Positions 8,296 through 16,118 of a stretch of 41,155 bases of DNA are shown one piece after another. Made by a program: the position numbers and the translations under genes. The notes beneath the pieces were generated by a model. That model searched no databases. It was not told where the DNA came from and was given only the letters and a program-made list of their open reading frames with translations. Every line of letters starts with the position of its first letter. Position 1 is the stretch's first letter. This DNA comes from Clostridia bacterium (GTDB lineage: Bacteria > Bacillota > Clostridia > Oscillospirales > CAG-272). Where the stretch lies: positions 1-41,155 of the forward strand of contig JAFTUH010000010.1 in assembly GCA_017466375.1 (NCBI GenBank), given 5' to 3'.

Positions 8296-9237
8296 TTATT
8301 TCTTCAGTGCAACAGCGGCCTTTGCCTTTGCAGCGATAGCAGCGGCATCGAGACCGAAGTAGGAGACGAGCTCTTTTGCGGGGCCGGAGCGACCGAACAC
8401 GTCCTGCACACCGATGCGGAGAACGGGAACGGGGCACTTCTCGGACAGGCACTCAGCAACTGCACCGCCGAGACCGCCGATGATGGAGTGCTCTTCGCAC
8501 GTTACAACGCAGCCGGTCTTCTGAGCTTCAGCCACAACGAGAGCCTCGTCGAGCGGCTTGATGGTGTGAATGTTCACAACGGAAGCGGAGATGCCCTCGG
8601 CAGCGAGCAGTTCGCGAGCGGCGAGAGCCTGCTCTACCTCGATACCGGTAGCGATGAGGGAAACGTCCGTACCCTCAGCAAGCTTTACGCCCTTGCCGAT
8701 CTCGAAGCGGTAGTCCGCACCGAACAGTACCGGAACAGCCATACGGCCGAAGCGGAGGTAGCAGGGACCGTCCATCTTGATAGCGGCTTCGACAGCGAGA
8801 CGAGCCTCGGTGTCGTCTGCGGGGTTGAGAATCGTCATGCCGGGGATCGTACGCATGAGTGCGATGTCCTCGTTGCACTGGTGGGTTGCGCCGTCCTCAC
8901 CGACGGTGATGCCTGCATGCGTTGCACCGATCTTTACGTTCGTGTGTGCGTAACCGATGGAGTTACGAACCTGCTCAAAAGAGCGGCCTGCCGCGAACAT
9001 TGCAAAAGAGGATGCAAACGGGATTTTACCGGAGAGTGCGAGACCGACAGCGACGTCGATCATGTTGTTTTCTGCGATACCGCAGTTGAAGAAGCGATCC
9101 GGGAAAGCCTTCTTGAAGGTGCCGGTCTTGGTAGCGGCAGCGAGGTCTGCGTCGAGGACGACGAGATTCTCATACTTAGCGCCGAATTCGGCGAGTGCTT
9201 TACCGTAGGATTCGCGTGTAGCAATCTTATCAGCCAT
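8296..9237 (-). CDS. Transketolase, C-terminal (pyrimidine-binding) subunit
   Basis: 313 residues, the second half of a split transketolase. The pyrimidine-domain catalytic Glu lies in NCGIAENNM (Glu56), followed by the FASSFAMFAAGRSFEQVRNS block. The C-terminal domain contains ITVGEDGATHQCNEDIALMR and later TCEEHSIIGGLGGAVAE. With the N-terminal subunit it forms the thiamine-diphosphate enzyme that moves two-carbon ketol units between sugar phosphates in the non-oxidative pentose phosphate pathway. It starts 19 bp downstream of the N-subunit gene, with AAGGA before ATG 9235-9237. Cytoplasmic. Such split genes are common in Clostridia. A DXS-like or other ketolase activity is possible but less likely. 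Confidence 0.94.
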   Translation of the reverse strand: MADKIATRESYGKALAEFGAKYENLVVLDADLAAATKTGTFKKAFPDRFFNCGIAENNMIDVAVGLALSGKIPFASSFAMFAAGRSFEQVRNSIGYAHTNVKIGATHAGITVGEDGATHQCNEDIALMRTIPGMTILNPADDTEARLAVEAAIKMDGPCYLRFGRMAVPVLFGADYRFEIGKGVKLAEGTDVSLIATGIEVEQALAARELLAAEGISASVVNIHTIKPLDEALVVAEAQKTGCVVTCEEHSIIGGLGGAVAECLSEKCPVPVLRIGVQDVFGRSGPAKELVSYFGLDAAAIAAKAKAAVALKK

Positions 9238-9256
9238 TGTTCCTTCGTCCTTTCGA

Positions 9257-10081
9257 TTATCTCTCGCCGAGATCCTTCATAGCGATCTCGTACTGTTCGG
9301 TGTTCGGAGCCTTACCGTGCCATCCGCAGTCGTTCTCCATGAAGGAGACGCCCTTGCCCTTTACGCTGTTCTGGATGATGATGGTCGGCTTGCCCTTGCA
9401 TGCACGTGCAGCCTTGAACGCAGCCTCAAGCTCGTCAAAGTCGTGTGCGTTGACGGTGATGACGTTCCAGCCGAATGCGCGGAACTTCTCATCGTGCGGG
9501 CGGGGATCCATAACCTGATCGAGGGAACCGTCGATCTGCAGACCGTTGAGGTCGAGAATGAAGCACAGATTGTCGAGGTGGTAGTGACCTGCGAACATAG
9601 CTGCCTCCCAGACCTGACCCTCTTCGCTCTCGCCGTCGCCGAGGATTGCGTAAACGCGTCTGTCAGCATTGTCGATCTTGGCAGCGAGTGCCATACCTGC
9701 TGCAACGGATACGCCCTGACCGAGAGAACCGGAGGTCATCTCAACGCCGGGGGTGTGCTTGCGGTCGGGGTGACCCTGCAGGTAGCTCGTCGTCTTACGG
9801 AAGGTTTTGAGATCCTCCACCGGGATGTAGCCGCGCTGTGCGAGCACGGAGTACAGACCGGGTGCGCAGTGACCCTTCGAAAGAACGAAACGGTCGCGGT
9901 TCGGATCGTCCTGCTTTGCGGGATCGACGTTCATCTCTTCAAAATAGAGATAGGTAAGAACGTCCGCGATGGAAAGGGAGCCGCCGGGGTGACCGCTCTG
10001 TGCGGAGTAAACTGCCTCGATGATACCGACGCGAACACGGCGGGCGATCTCGGCAAGCTCAGTTTTTCTCTGCTTGTCCAT
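9257..10081 (-). CDS. Transketolase, N-terminal (diphosphate-binding) subunit
   Basis: 274 residues, ATG 10079-10081 behind GGAGG. The ThDP diphosphate-binding motif begins at GDGESEEGQVWE (residues 148-159) and closes with LDLNGLQ near residue 179. GHPGGS (30-35) and SKGHCAPGLYSVL are the classic N-terminal transketolase signatures. It pairs with the downstream C subunit to make ribose 5-phosphate and erythrose 4-phosphate interconversions. It is the first gene of the operon, transcribed from the promoter at 10132-10160. Length is normal for the split form. Confidence 0.95.
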   Translation of the reverse strand: MDKQRKTELAEIARRVRVGIIEAVYSAQSGHPGGSLSIADVLTYLYFEEMNVDPAKQDDPNRDRFVLSKGHCAPGLYSVLAQRGYIPVEDLKTFRKTTSYLQGHPDRKHTPGVEMTSGSLGQGVSVAAGMALAAKIDNADRRVYAILGDGESEEGQVWEAAMFAGHYHLDNLCFILDLNGLQIDGSLDQVMDPRPHDEKFRAFGWNVITVNAHDFDELEAAFKAARACKGKPTIIIQNSVKGKGVSFMENDCGWHGKAPNTEQYEIAMKDLGER

Positions 10082-10131
10082 TATATACCTCCAACAGAAG
10101 TTGAAAAATTTTGAAAAATTCTTTTCATACT

Positions 10132-10160
10132 ATTGTACTCGTTTTTTGGCAAAATGTCAA
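10132..10160 (-). promoter_or_regulatory. Promoter of the split transketolase operon
   Basis: Minus strand TTGACA (10155-10160), 17-bp spacer, TACAAT (10132-10137), about 50 bp upstream of the first start codon. Confidence 0.85.
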
Positions 10161-10272
10161 TTGCTTTTTTGCTCACAGGCACAATTTATGCGAAATTTTC
10201 CGAATTCATGCAAATTTTGCGCCCGTTTCCCTCGGTTTTGGTGATAAAAACAAAACAAGTACAGCAAAAGAC

Positions 10273-10301
10273 TTGACAAACGCCTCCGATTTTTATATAA
10301 T
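10273..10301 (+). promoter_or_regulatory. Promoter of tRNA-Ser
   Basis: TTGACA (10273-10278), 17-bp spacer, TATAAT (10296-10301): a perfect consensus promoter about 36 bp before the mature tRNA. Confidence 0.88.
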
Positions 10302-10336
10302 AATTGGGCAAGGCATTGAGAGAGCCACCTTGCCAT

Positions 10337-10428
10337 GGAGAAGTACTCAAGAGGCCGAAGAGGCGCCCCTGCTAAGGGTGTAGGCCGGGTTTACCGGCGC
10401 GAGAGTTCAAATCTCTCCTTCTCCGCCA
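10337..10428 (+). tRNA. tRNA-Ser (anticodon GCU)
   Basis: 92 bases, with acceptor stem GGAGAAG pairing with CTTCTCC, discriminator G and encoded CCA (10426-10428). The anticodon loop CTGCTAA carries GCT at 10371-10373, which reads AGC/AGU serine codons. A long variable arm (GCCGGGTTTACCGGC) marks a class II tRNA, as expected for serine. The T arm GAGAGTTCAAATCTCTC is intact. Confidence 0.95.
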
Positions 10429-10464
10429 AACAATAAGACCACCCATATGGGTGGTCTTATTGTT
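10429..10464 (+). terminator. Terminator after tRNA-Ser
   Basis: A perfect 36-base palindrome: arm AACAATAAGACCACCCAT and its exact complement. It ends in TTGTTT and directly follows the CCA end. Confidence 0.88.
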
Positions 10465-10469
10465 TCATG

Positions 10470-10657
10470 ATGAAAGATTTGAACTCGAGCGACGGGTACC
10501 GGCAAGGGTAACGAAGTGTAAAACGATTGAGAATCGTTTTACACGAGTGAAACCGCACGCCACAGGAAGCACACCGTGCCGAGTGTAAGCGAAGCGTCGA
10601 GGCGCGGCGAGCGACCATGTGGCGGTGGAGGGCTCTGCTTCAAATCTCTCCTTTCAT
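10470..10657. repeat. Structured non-coding block with inverted ends similar to the tRNA-Ser T arm
   Basis: The left end ATGAAAGATTTGAA (10470-10483) is an imperfect inverted repeat of the right end TTCAAATCTCTCCTTTCAT (10639-10657). TTCAAATCTCTCCTT at 10639-10653 repeats exactly the tRNA-Ser T-arm/acceptor bases 10406-10420. Inside is a 13-bp perfect hairpin, GTGTAAAACGATT (10516-10528) with AATCGTTTTACAC (10532-10544), and several GC-rich complementary patches. There is no plausible ORF. It could be a MITE-like element, a tRNA-derived relic or a small structured RNA. Confidence 0.55.
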
Positions 10658-10686
10658 TTGACAAAATCTCCCGTCTGCGGTATAAT
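10658..10686 (+). promoter_or_regulatory. Consensus promoter of the small membrane-protein gene
   Basis: TTGACA (10658-10663), 17-bp spacer, TATAAT (10681-10686). The -35 box starts at the first base after the structured block. Confidence 0.88.
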
Positions 10687-10716
10687 ATATTTGTACAAAC
10701 ATACGGAGGAATCAGT

Positions 10717-11199
10717 ATGAAAGAAATCGTATACCACTCGATCTATGGCGAGATTGTCTATACCGAAAATATTTGGACGGGGAAAAAGCACCTGACGGCA
10801 AACGGAGCCGATGTGCCCGCCGTTTCCAAAAAGGAGTTCTTGCTTGGCGGTGAGAAAGCGATTGTGAAAGGCTCCATGTTTCTCGGTATCAGCCTTTGCC
10901 TTCCAAATGAAACCATTCAGATTTCCCCGAAAACGAAATGGTATGAAATCGTTCTTAGTGGGCTTCCGCTTGCTTTTTTGATGGCATGGGGCAACAGTCC
11001 CGCGCTATGCGCTGTATTTCCTGTTGTCGGCGGCGCGATTGGCGGCGCTCTTGGCGGATTGCTTTCCTCGTGGTCGCTGCTTCTTATTAAAAAAATCGAA
11101 TCGATTGCTCTCAAAATCCTCACGGGAATCGGTATGACCGTGCTGACGATGCTGTGTGGGTTTGTTATTGCGCTCCTGCTTTTGCTGATTCGTTTTTGA
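10717..11199 (+). CDS. Small membrane protein of unknown function
   Basis: 160 residues. ATG 10717 is chosen because ACGGAGGA lies just upstream and a consensus promoter ends 31 bp before it; the frame extends further upstream but into the structured repeat. The first ~85 residues are soluble and polar (a beta-rich segment YHSIYGEIVYTENIW). The rest has three hydrophobic helices, at about 88-105, 108-128 (a Gly/Ala-rich GGAIGGALGG turn) and 135-159. I do not recognise the family. It is a single-gene unit with its own promoter and terminator. Confidence 0.75.
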   Translation: MKEIVYHSIYGEIVYTENIWTGKKHLTANGADVPAVSKKEFLLGGEKAIVKGSMFLGISLCLPNETIQISPKTKWYEIVLSGLPLAFLMAWGNSPALCAVFPVVGGAIGGALGGLLSSWSLLLIKKIESIALKILTGIGMTVLTMLCGFVIALLLLLIRF

Positions 11200-11279
11200 T
11201 GGAAGAGCATTTTTTGTGTATAAATAAACAAAGAGGAATACCCCTTGTTTGAAGCAAAACTGCTTTGACTAATCCCCCG

Positions 11280-11302
11280 ACCGCCCATTCGGGCGGTTTT
11301 TT
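11280..11302 (+). terminator. Terminator after the small membrane-protein gene
   Basis: ACCGCCC / GGGCGGT with a 4-base loop ATTC followed by TTTTTTC. It is about 80 bp downstream of the stop codon. Confidence 0.85.
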
Positions 11303-11324
11303 CTTTTCTCCCCACGCCCGTTTC

Positions 11325-11354
11325 TTGACAATTCTTTTGCCCTTGTGCTATAAT
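11325..11354 (+). promoter_or_regulatory. Promoter of the trehalase operon
   Basis: TTGACA (11325-11330), 18-bp spacer, TATAAT (11349-11354), about 38 bp before the start codon. Confidence 0.85.
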
Positions 11355-11392
11355 GAAGAAAAGCCAAACTTCTCTCTCAAAGGATTATCGCC

Positions 11393-12640
11393 ATGTATAC
11401 GAAAATCGAATCCTTTATCCTCAATAACTGGCAGAATACCGTCAAGCCTGCACGCGGCGGGAGCGACACGCATCTCGCTATTCCGTATCCCTATTCCGTG
11501 CCCTGCGTGGACGATACATTTACCGAAATGTTCTATTGGGATACATACTTTACCAACGTCGGACTGATCCTCTCAGACATGACCGCACAGGCGAAGAATA
11601 ACGTCGATAATATGGTGCATTTTCTGAACACCTACGGCATGATCCCCAACGCAAGTGTCAAGCGATCCCTCACGAGAAGCCAGCCGCCGTTTTTCGCCTT
11701 GATGGCGCGTGAGGTGTTCGATGCCACGGGCGATACGGCATGGCTGGAGAACCGTATCTATCCCGCCCTCGTCAAAGAGTACGGATTCTGGCAGACAAAA
11801 CGGCTTGCCCCCAACGGACTTAACTTCTATTCGTCCAACGTAACGGATGAGGGACTTCTCACCGAGTACGGCGACACCTTCGCCAAGCGCTTCGGCGTGC
11901 AGCCGTCCGATGACCGTGAGACCACGCTGGAGCGCGGCAGAAGCATTCTTGCTTTGTTTGAATGCGGTTGGGACTGCTCCAGCCGATTCGGCTACGAAGC
12001 ACATCACATCAATCCTGTCTGTCTTTGCTCCCTGCTTTATATGATGGAAAGAAACGGTGCGTATTTTGCGGATGTCCTCGGCAAAACAGAGGAGGCGGCA
12101 CAGTGGCGATCCCGTGCAGAGGCGCGCCGTGAGAAAATGAACGCTCTCCTTTGGAACGAGGATCGCGGCGTGTTCTGCGATCGAAATTACGTCAGCGGAA
12201 AGCAGGCGGATATTGTCTCCGCTGCGACGTTCTATCCGCTGTTTGCAAATCTTGCCACCGAGGCGCAGGCGGAGAAAATCGCACGCGCACTCCCCCTTCT
12301 CGAAACGGAGTACGGCATTGCCGCATCGGAGGAGAGAGCGGATCTTCTGCATCTGCAGTGGGATTATCCGCACGGCTGGGCGTGCCTGCACTATATCGCC
12401 GTGCGCGGACTGCTCAACTACGGCATGACGGAGGATGCACTCCGCATTGCCGATAAGTACGTTCGTACGGTGGCGCGCTGCTTTGCCGAAACGGGCAATC
12501 TTTGGGAAAAATACAACATGGTCACCGGCAAGGTTTCCTCGACCACGGAAGCACAGAGCCATACGCCGACCATGATGGGCTGGAGTGCAGGTGTGTTCCT
12601 GTACTGCTTAAATCTTTTGAAGGAAAACGGAAAAGTATGA
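11393..12640 (+). CDS. GH37-type trehalase-like glycosidase
   Basis: 415 residues, ATG 11393 with AAAGGA upstream. It carries both GH37 signatures: FTEMFYWDTYF (residues 43-53; family form RFxExYxWDSYF) and QWDYPHGWAC (322-331; family QWDxPNGWAP). The likely catalytic acid Asp194 is in ECGWDCSSRF. LWEKYN (Glu372) matches the EKYD region holding the catalytic base. GH37 enzymes split alpha,alpha-trehalose into two glucose molecules. The protein is shorter than E. coli TreA/TreF (about 550) and has no signal peptide, so it is probably cytoplasmic. The shorter form and deviating signatures leave open a related disaccharide as substrate. It overlaps the next gene by ATGA. Confidence 0.82.
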   Translation: MYTKIESFILNNWQNTVKPARGGSDTHLAIPYPYSVPCVDDTFTEMFYWDTYFTNVGLILSDMTAQAKNNVDNMVHFLNTYGMIPNASVKRSLTRSQPPFFALMAREVFDATGDTAWLENRIYPALVKEYGFWQTKRLAPNGLNFYSSNVTDEGLLTEYGDTFAKRFGVQPSDDRETTLERGRSILALFECGWDCSSRFGYEAHHINPVCLCSLLYMMERNGAYFADVLGKTEEAAQWRSRAEARREKMNALLWNEDRGVFCDRNYVSGKQADIVSAATFYPLFANLATEAQAEKIARALPLLETEYGIAASEERADLLHLQWDYPHGWACLHYIAVRGLLNYGMTEDALRIADKYVRTVARCFAETGNLWEKYNMVTGKVSSTTEAQSHTPTMMGWSAGVFLYCLNLLKENGKV

Positions 12641-13518
12641 AATCGATTATTTCTTTGCTCCTCCTCACCGCGCTGATCGGTACGTCGCTTTCGGGATGTC
12701 TGCGTCCCGTGGAGGATACGCCGCCCGTCACGCCCGATACAGCGGAGGAAACCGCCCCCGATACTACCGTTGAAACGGAGCCCGAGACGGCTGCCGAAAC
12801 CGATCCCGAGACGGCTGCCGAAACTGATCCCGTGACGGATCCCGTGACCGAGCCTGAGACGACCGTTCCCGAAACGGAGGAGGAAACGGAAGCGATCGCT
12901 GAGACGGATCCGCCCGCATCGGAGACGGTGCCGCCGGAGGAGACGGAGGAGCCGGATCCCGACGCCGCGGATATCACGGTGGTCGACGGCGTTACGTACA
13001 TCGGTGGCGTGCTGATCGTCAACAAAACGTATTCTCTCCCGGAGACGTATGCGCCCGGGATGAATCAGGAGGCGTTTGACGCCCTCTGCCGTATGTTCTA
13101 CGATGCAAAAGTGCTCGGATATCCGCTCAAGGTCGCGTCGAGCTACCGAAGCTTTTACGATCAGCGGTATATCTACAACGGCTACGTTTCCGTGAACGGA
13201 CAGGCGGCGGCAGATCGGTTTTCTGCCCGTCCCGGTCATTCCGAACACCAGAGCGGGCTCGCTTTTGACGTGGATCATCCCGATTCCAATGCGCTGCTGC
13301 AGTCGTTCGGCGACAGCCCCGTCGGCATCTGGATCGCGGAAAACTGCCACAAATACGGTTTCATCATCCGCTATCCGCAGGGGAAAGAGCATCTGACCGG
13401 CTATATGTACGAGCCGTGGCACGTGCGCTATCTCGGCGTGGAATTGGCGACGGAAGTGTACGAGAGCGGGCTTTGCCTGGAGGAGTTTTTCGGCATTACG
13501 TCCGCATATGCGGAATGA
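12637..13518 (+). CDS. VanY-type D-alanyl-D-alanine carboxypeptidase, lipoprotein
   Basis: 293 residues. ATG 12637 overlaps the trehalase stop (ATGA) behind AAGGAAAACGG. The signal peptide ends in lipobox LSGC (Cys21), so it is anchored outside the membrane. A low-complexity Thr/Glu/Pro/Asp linker follows (about 27-110), then a peptidase M15B domain (about 125-285). The zinc site is HSEHQSGLAFD (His204, Asp211) with EPWH (catalytic Glu259, zinc His262); SSYRSFYDQ is the M15B front motif. Such enzymes trim the terminal D-Ala from peptidoglycan stem peptides. It is the middle gene of a three-gene unit; why it is coupled to a trehalase is unclear. Confidence 0.92.
   Translation: MKSIISLLLLTALIGTSLSGCLRPVEDTPPVTPDTAEETAPDTTVETEPETAAETDPETAAETDPVTDPVTEPETTVPETEEETEAIAETDPPASETVPPEETEEPDPDAADITVVDGVTYIGGVLIVNKTYSLPETYAPGMNQEAFDALCRMFYDAKVLGYPLKVASSYRSFYDQRYIYNGYVSVNGQAAADRFSARPGHSEHQSGLAFDVDHPDSNALLQSFGDSPVGIWIAENCHKYGFIIRYPQGKEHLTGYMYEPWHVRYLGVELATEVYESGLCLEEFFGITSAYAE
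12781..12828 (+). repeat. Two 24-bp tandem repeats in the lipoprotein linker
   Basis: Copies at 12781-12804 and 12805-12828 differ at one base and encode PETAAETD twice. They lie in a longer Thr/Glu/Pro-rich run that degenerates after them (DPVTDPVTEPETT). This is a spacer between membrane anchor and peptidase. Confidence 0.8.
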
Positions 13519-13532
13519 ATCGGGAGGAAAGT

Positions 13533-14348
13533 ATGCTGCCAACCATGAAAATCGGCGATCTGCACGTTACACGGCTGATCGTCGGAAGCAATCCCTTTAC
13601 GGGGAAATCGCATAGGAATGCGGCGACGGATGCGGATATGCGTTCGTATTTTGACGAGGAGACGGCGTTTGCCATGCTCCGTAAATGCGAGGAGGCAGGC
13701 ATCAATGCGGTGCAGTCGCGCGGCAGTCAGCCTGTGATGGGACTGATTCACCGCTACCGCTTGTCGGGAGGAAATCTCCTGTGGCTCGCGCAGTCGGGCA
13801 AGAGCGTTGCCACGTTCGATCTCGAACTGGACGAAATGATGAAGTACGACCCGTCTGCGGTGTGCATTCACGGCGAGCTTGCGGATGAGCTGTATCTGAA
13901 CGGGCGCCTTGGTCTGCTCGGAGGACTCCTTGATAAAATCCGCAGAAAGAACGTCCCTTGCGGTATCTGCGCGCATTTTCCCGAGGTGCTTTCCTACGCG
14001 GAGGAGGCAGGACTCAAGCCCGATTACTACATGGCGTCGCTGTACAATCTCACCCAGCCGGATCGGTCGCACGACGTGAATCCGACGGGGGAGAGATTTG
14101 AGGCGAGCGACATTCCGAAGATGTACGAGGTGATCCGCCATCTGTCCGCACCGACGTTTGCGCTCAAAATCCTCGGTGCGGGACGCCGCTGTGAGACGCA
14201 GGATCAGGTGCGCGCGGCGTTCTTTGAGGCGTTCAAGTGCATGAAAAAAGGCGACGGCGTGCTTGTCGGGATGTTTGATAAATACATCGACCAGCCACGC
14301 CTGAATGCGCAGTACACGCTGGACGCCATCCGCGAGGCAGAAGGATAA
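13533..14348 (+). CDS. Predicted TIM-barrel protein, function unknown (aldo/keto reductase-like N terminus)
   Basis: 271 residues from ATG 13533, which has GGGAGG five bases upstream. An in-frame ATG at 13515 overlaps the previous stop but lacks a ribosome-binding site. The opening MKIGDLHVTRLIVGSNPF resembles the first strand of aldo/keto reductases. The alternation of strands and helices (INAVQSRGSQPVMG, PSAVCIHGELADELYLNG, VPCGICAHFPEVLSYAEEAG, APTFALKILGAGRR, GDGVLVGMFDKY) fits a beta/alpha barrel. I cannot see the AKR catalytic Asp-Tyr-Lys-His set, so oxidoreductase activity is not supported. Last gene of the trehalase/VanY unit. Confidence 0.7.
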   Translation: MLPTMKIGDLHVTRLIVGSNPFTGKSHRNAATDADMRSYFDEETAFAMLRKCEEAGINAVQSRGSQPVMGLIHRYRLSGGNLLWLAQSGKSVATFDLELDEMMKYDPSAVCIHGELADELYLNGRLGLLGGLLDKIRRKNVPCGICAHFPEVLSYAEEAGLKPDYYMASLYNLTQPDRSHDVNPTGERFEASDIPKMYEVIRHLSAPTFALKILGAGRRCETQDQVRAAFFEAFKCMKKGDGVLVGMFDKYIDQPRLNAQYTLDAIREAEG

Positions 14349-14351
14349 ACG

Positions 14352-14378
14352 AAAAGACCGCCCGAAGGCGGTCTTTTT
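14352..14378 (+). terminator. Terminator of the trehalase operon
   Basis: AAAAGACCGCC (14352-14362) / GGCGGTCTTTT (14367-14377) with CGAA loop, ending in TTTTT; 3 bp after the stop codon. Confidence 0.93.
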
Positions 14379-14409
14379 ACGTGAAGTCAGATTGTGTGCA
14401 GAGAATATC

Positions 14410-14434
14410 GTAGGGCGGGGGCTTGCTCCCGCCG
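14410..14434. repeat. REP-like GC-rich hairpin
   Basis: GTAGGGCGGGGGCTTGCTCC CGCC-type sequence: GGCGGG and CCCGCC arms around GCTTGCT. It lies just after the HAD gene stop (minus strand) and has no T run. This kind of motif is dispersed between genes in many clostridial genomes. Only one copy is visible in this window. Confidence 0.45.
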
Positions 14435-14438
14435 TTTG

Positions 14439-15260
14439 TTACAGATTCACGTACTTCTCCATAATATACGGGATAATATGCTCGTCGTTCGTGCAGATTA
14501 CGGCATCTGCCGCCTCTTTCACGAAATCGCGTCCGTTCGCTGTGGCGAGGGAAAGCCCGACGGCTTCAAACATCGTTACGTCATTCTCTCCGTCGCCGAC
14601 GGCGATCAGCGCCTCTTTCGGCATGCCGAGATGCTCCGCCAGCGCCGTGATCGCGTTTCCTTTGCCGGCTTTCCGGGAGAACACCTCCAGATTGTGCGAG
14701 GCGGTCGATACGACACAGTATCCCATGCCGGTAAGCTTTTCGCGGCACGCCTTCCGCTTTTCAAGATCGGCGAAGAAGATGCAGATCATGCCCGTATCGT
14801 CTCGCGTTTTGCAGAAGGTGTCGAAATCGGCAACGTGCGGGCAGGCGTGTGCCTGTGCACGGAAGAAAGCGTCCATGCCGTGGTGCGCCATCGTTTCGTC
14901 ATCCGTGCGGTCGAGATCCACGTATGTGTTGTCCGAATAGTGGAGCATGATGAACGTGTCGTACTCCGCAATCTCACGGTAGACTGTGTTCGCCTCCTCC
15001 CGGGTCATGCCGAGGGAGATGTGCGTGTCCGTTTCTTTATCGTAAATATCTGAGCCGTCCGAGCAGATGAAAAAGCGTACGCCGGGCAGTTCGCGGATCT
15101 CCGCCGGCATTTCAAAAAAGCTTCGCCCCGTGTTCGGCACAAGATAGCCGCCGCCCTCGGTGAATTTTTGAATGGCGAGACGGTTTTCGGCACTGACGTG
15201 CTTTTCGCTGTTCAGAAGTGTGCCGTCCAGATCGACGGATATGAGCTTGTATTTGTACAT
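14439..15260 (-). CDS. HAD superfamily phosphatase, Cof subfamily (IIB)
   Basis: 273 residues from ATG 15258-15260, with GGAGG upstream; the frame extends further but without a ribosome-binding site. Motif I is VDLDGTLLNS (Asp9 nucleophile, Asp11). Motif II is the Thr in LVPNTGRS. Motif III Lys and motif IV are in KGNAITALAEHLG and IAVGDGENDVTMFEAVG. A C2B cap occupies about residues 85-190. Cof-type proteins dephosphorylate sugar phosphates, flavin or pyridoxal phosphates; the substrate here is not defined. Single-gene unit, divergently transcribed from the lipoprotein gene on its right. Confidence 0.93.
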   Translation of the reverse strand: MYKYKLISVDLDGTLLNSEKHVSAENRLAIQKFTEGGGYLVPNTGRSFFEMPAEIRELPGVRFFICSDGSDIYDKETDTHISLGMTREEANTVYREIAEYDTFIMLHYSDNTYVDLDRTDDETMAHHGMDAFFRAQAHACPHVADFDTFCKTRDDTGMICIFFADLEKRKACREKLTGMGYCVVSTASHNLEVFSRKAGKGNAITALAEHLGMPKEALIAVGDGENDVTMFEAVGLSLATANGRDFVKEAADAVICTNDEHIIPYIMEKYVNL

Positions 15261-15288
15261 GATTCCTCCGGATTTGTTGACTTCGTTT

Positions 15289-15317
15289 ATTATATCCCTT
15301 CTTCCCCCGTTTGTCAA
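15289..15317 (-). promoter_or_regulatory. Promoter of the HAD phosphatase gene
   Basis: Minus strand TTGACA (15312-15317), 17-bp spacer, TATAAT (15289-15294). It lies back to back with the lipoprotein promoter; the two -35 boxes are 17 bp apart. Confidence 0.88.
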
Positions 15318-15334
15318 CCGGTGCACGCCTGCTC

Positions 15335-15363
15335 TTGACAAAATACGATCCAGCCTGTATAAT
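15335..15363 (+). promoter_or_regulatory. Promoter of the lipoprotein gene
   Basis: TTGACA (15335-15340), 17-bp spacer, TATAAT (15358-15363). Confidence 0.88.
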
Positions 15364-15418
15364 GAATACAGACCAAGCGCGCAGGCGCAGTCAAATTTTA
15401 CTTTCGGAGGATTTTATT

Positions 15419-16063
15419 ATGAAGAAGATTCTGTCTCTTGTTTTGATCGGCGCAATGCTCTTGACGGCACTGCTTTCCTTTACCGGATGCGGCAGTGACG
15501 CAGACAAGATTCTCGGCACGTGGGAGACGACCTGGGATATGAGCGATATGCTGGCGAAAGAGGTAGCCGGCGAGGAGATCGCGCAGTATATGCAGATCAA
15601 GGATTTTGCCGTTGTGATGCGCTTTACCTTCAACGAGGACGGCACGTATAAGATGGAGGTGTCGGAGGAGTCTCTCAAGGCGGCATTTGAGACGCTGAAG
15701 GGACAGTTCGTTGAGGGCATGACCGCGTACATGGAGGATATGCTGGCAGATTCCGGTCTGAATATGTCTGTGGAGGAGGCGCTTGCTCTGTCCGGCATCG
15801 ATATGGACGCAATCATTGAGGAAAGCTTCACGGAGGATATGCTGGACGATGTGGTGGATGAGTTCGTCTCCGACGGCGAATACGAAGTGAAGGACGGCAA
15901 GCTGTACACGTTCGATAAGGGCGAGTCGCTCGATGAGAATGAGTACATTCGCTACGAGCTTTCGGGCAAGGAACTGGTCTTTTCGGAGCTTGTTTCCGAT
16001 GAGGATGACAGCGCAGAGGCAGCCGAGTATCTGCTTCCGCTGACGCTCAAGAAGGTCGGCTGA
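15419..16063 (+). CDS. Acidic lipoprotein of unknown function
   Basis: 214 residues, ATG 15419 with GGAGG upstream. A short positively charged n-region and hydrophobic stretch end in lipobox FTGC (Cys24), so it is a membrane-anchored extracytoplasmic protein. The mature part begins ADKILGTWETTWDM, like the opening strand of lipocalin-like or DUF-type 'GxW' lipoproteins. It has a helical, very acidic middle (about 75-150) and ends in beta strands (GEYEVKDGKLYTFDKGE, YIRYELSGKELVFSEL). The fold suggests a small beta-barrel ligand-binding or assembly protein, but no function can be assigned. Monocistronic. Confidence 0.82.
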   Translation: MKKILSLVLIGAMLLTALLSFTGCGSDADKILGTWETTWDMSDMLAKEVAGEEIAQYMQIKDFAVVMRFTFNEDGTYKMEVSEESLKAAFETLKGQFVEGMTAYMEDMLADSGLNMSVEEALALSGIDMDAIIEESFTEDMLDDVVDEFVSDGEYEVKDGKLYTFDKGESLDENEYIRYELSGKELVFSELVSDEDDSAEAAEYLLPLTLKKVG

Positions 16064-16071
16064 TTCCGCAT

Positions 16072-16111
16072 AAAAAGAGCACCTGCTGTTTGATCGGCAG
16101 GTGCTTTTTTT
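16072..16111. terminator. Bidirectional terminator between lipoprotein and permease genes
   Basis: AAAGAGCACCTGC and GCAGGTGCTTTTTTT around a loop of about 9 bases; A-rich on the left and T-rich on the right, so it can stop both convergent genes. Confidence 0.9.
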
Positions 16112-16118
16112 GTTTTTG

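Noticed and set aside
10337..10657. Integrated island with att sites at tRNA-Ser
   Set aside because: The 15-bp direct repeat is only about 230 bp apart and encloses no integrase or cargo genes; it is kept only as an unexplained structured block.
12418..13542. 374-residue minus-strand ORF with Gly/Arg-rich repeats
   Set aside because: Its repeats mirror the Thr/Glu/Pro linker of the VanY-type lipoprotein on the other strand; the plus-strand gene has clear zinc motifs and a lipobox.
14305..15053. Plus-strand ORFs opposite the HAD gene
   Set aside because: The minus-strand HAD protein has all four catalytic motifs; the plus frames have none and cross the terminator at 14352-14378.
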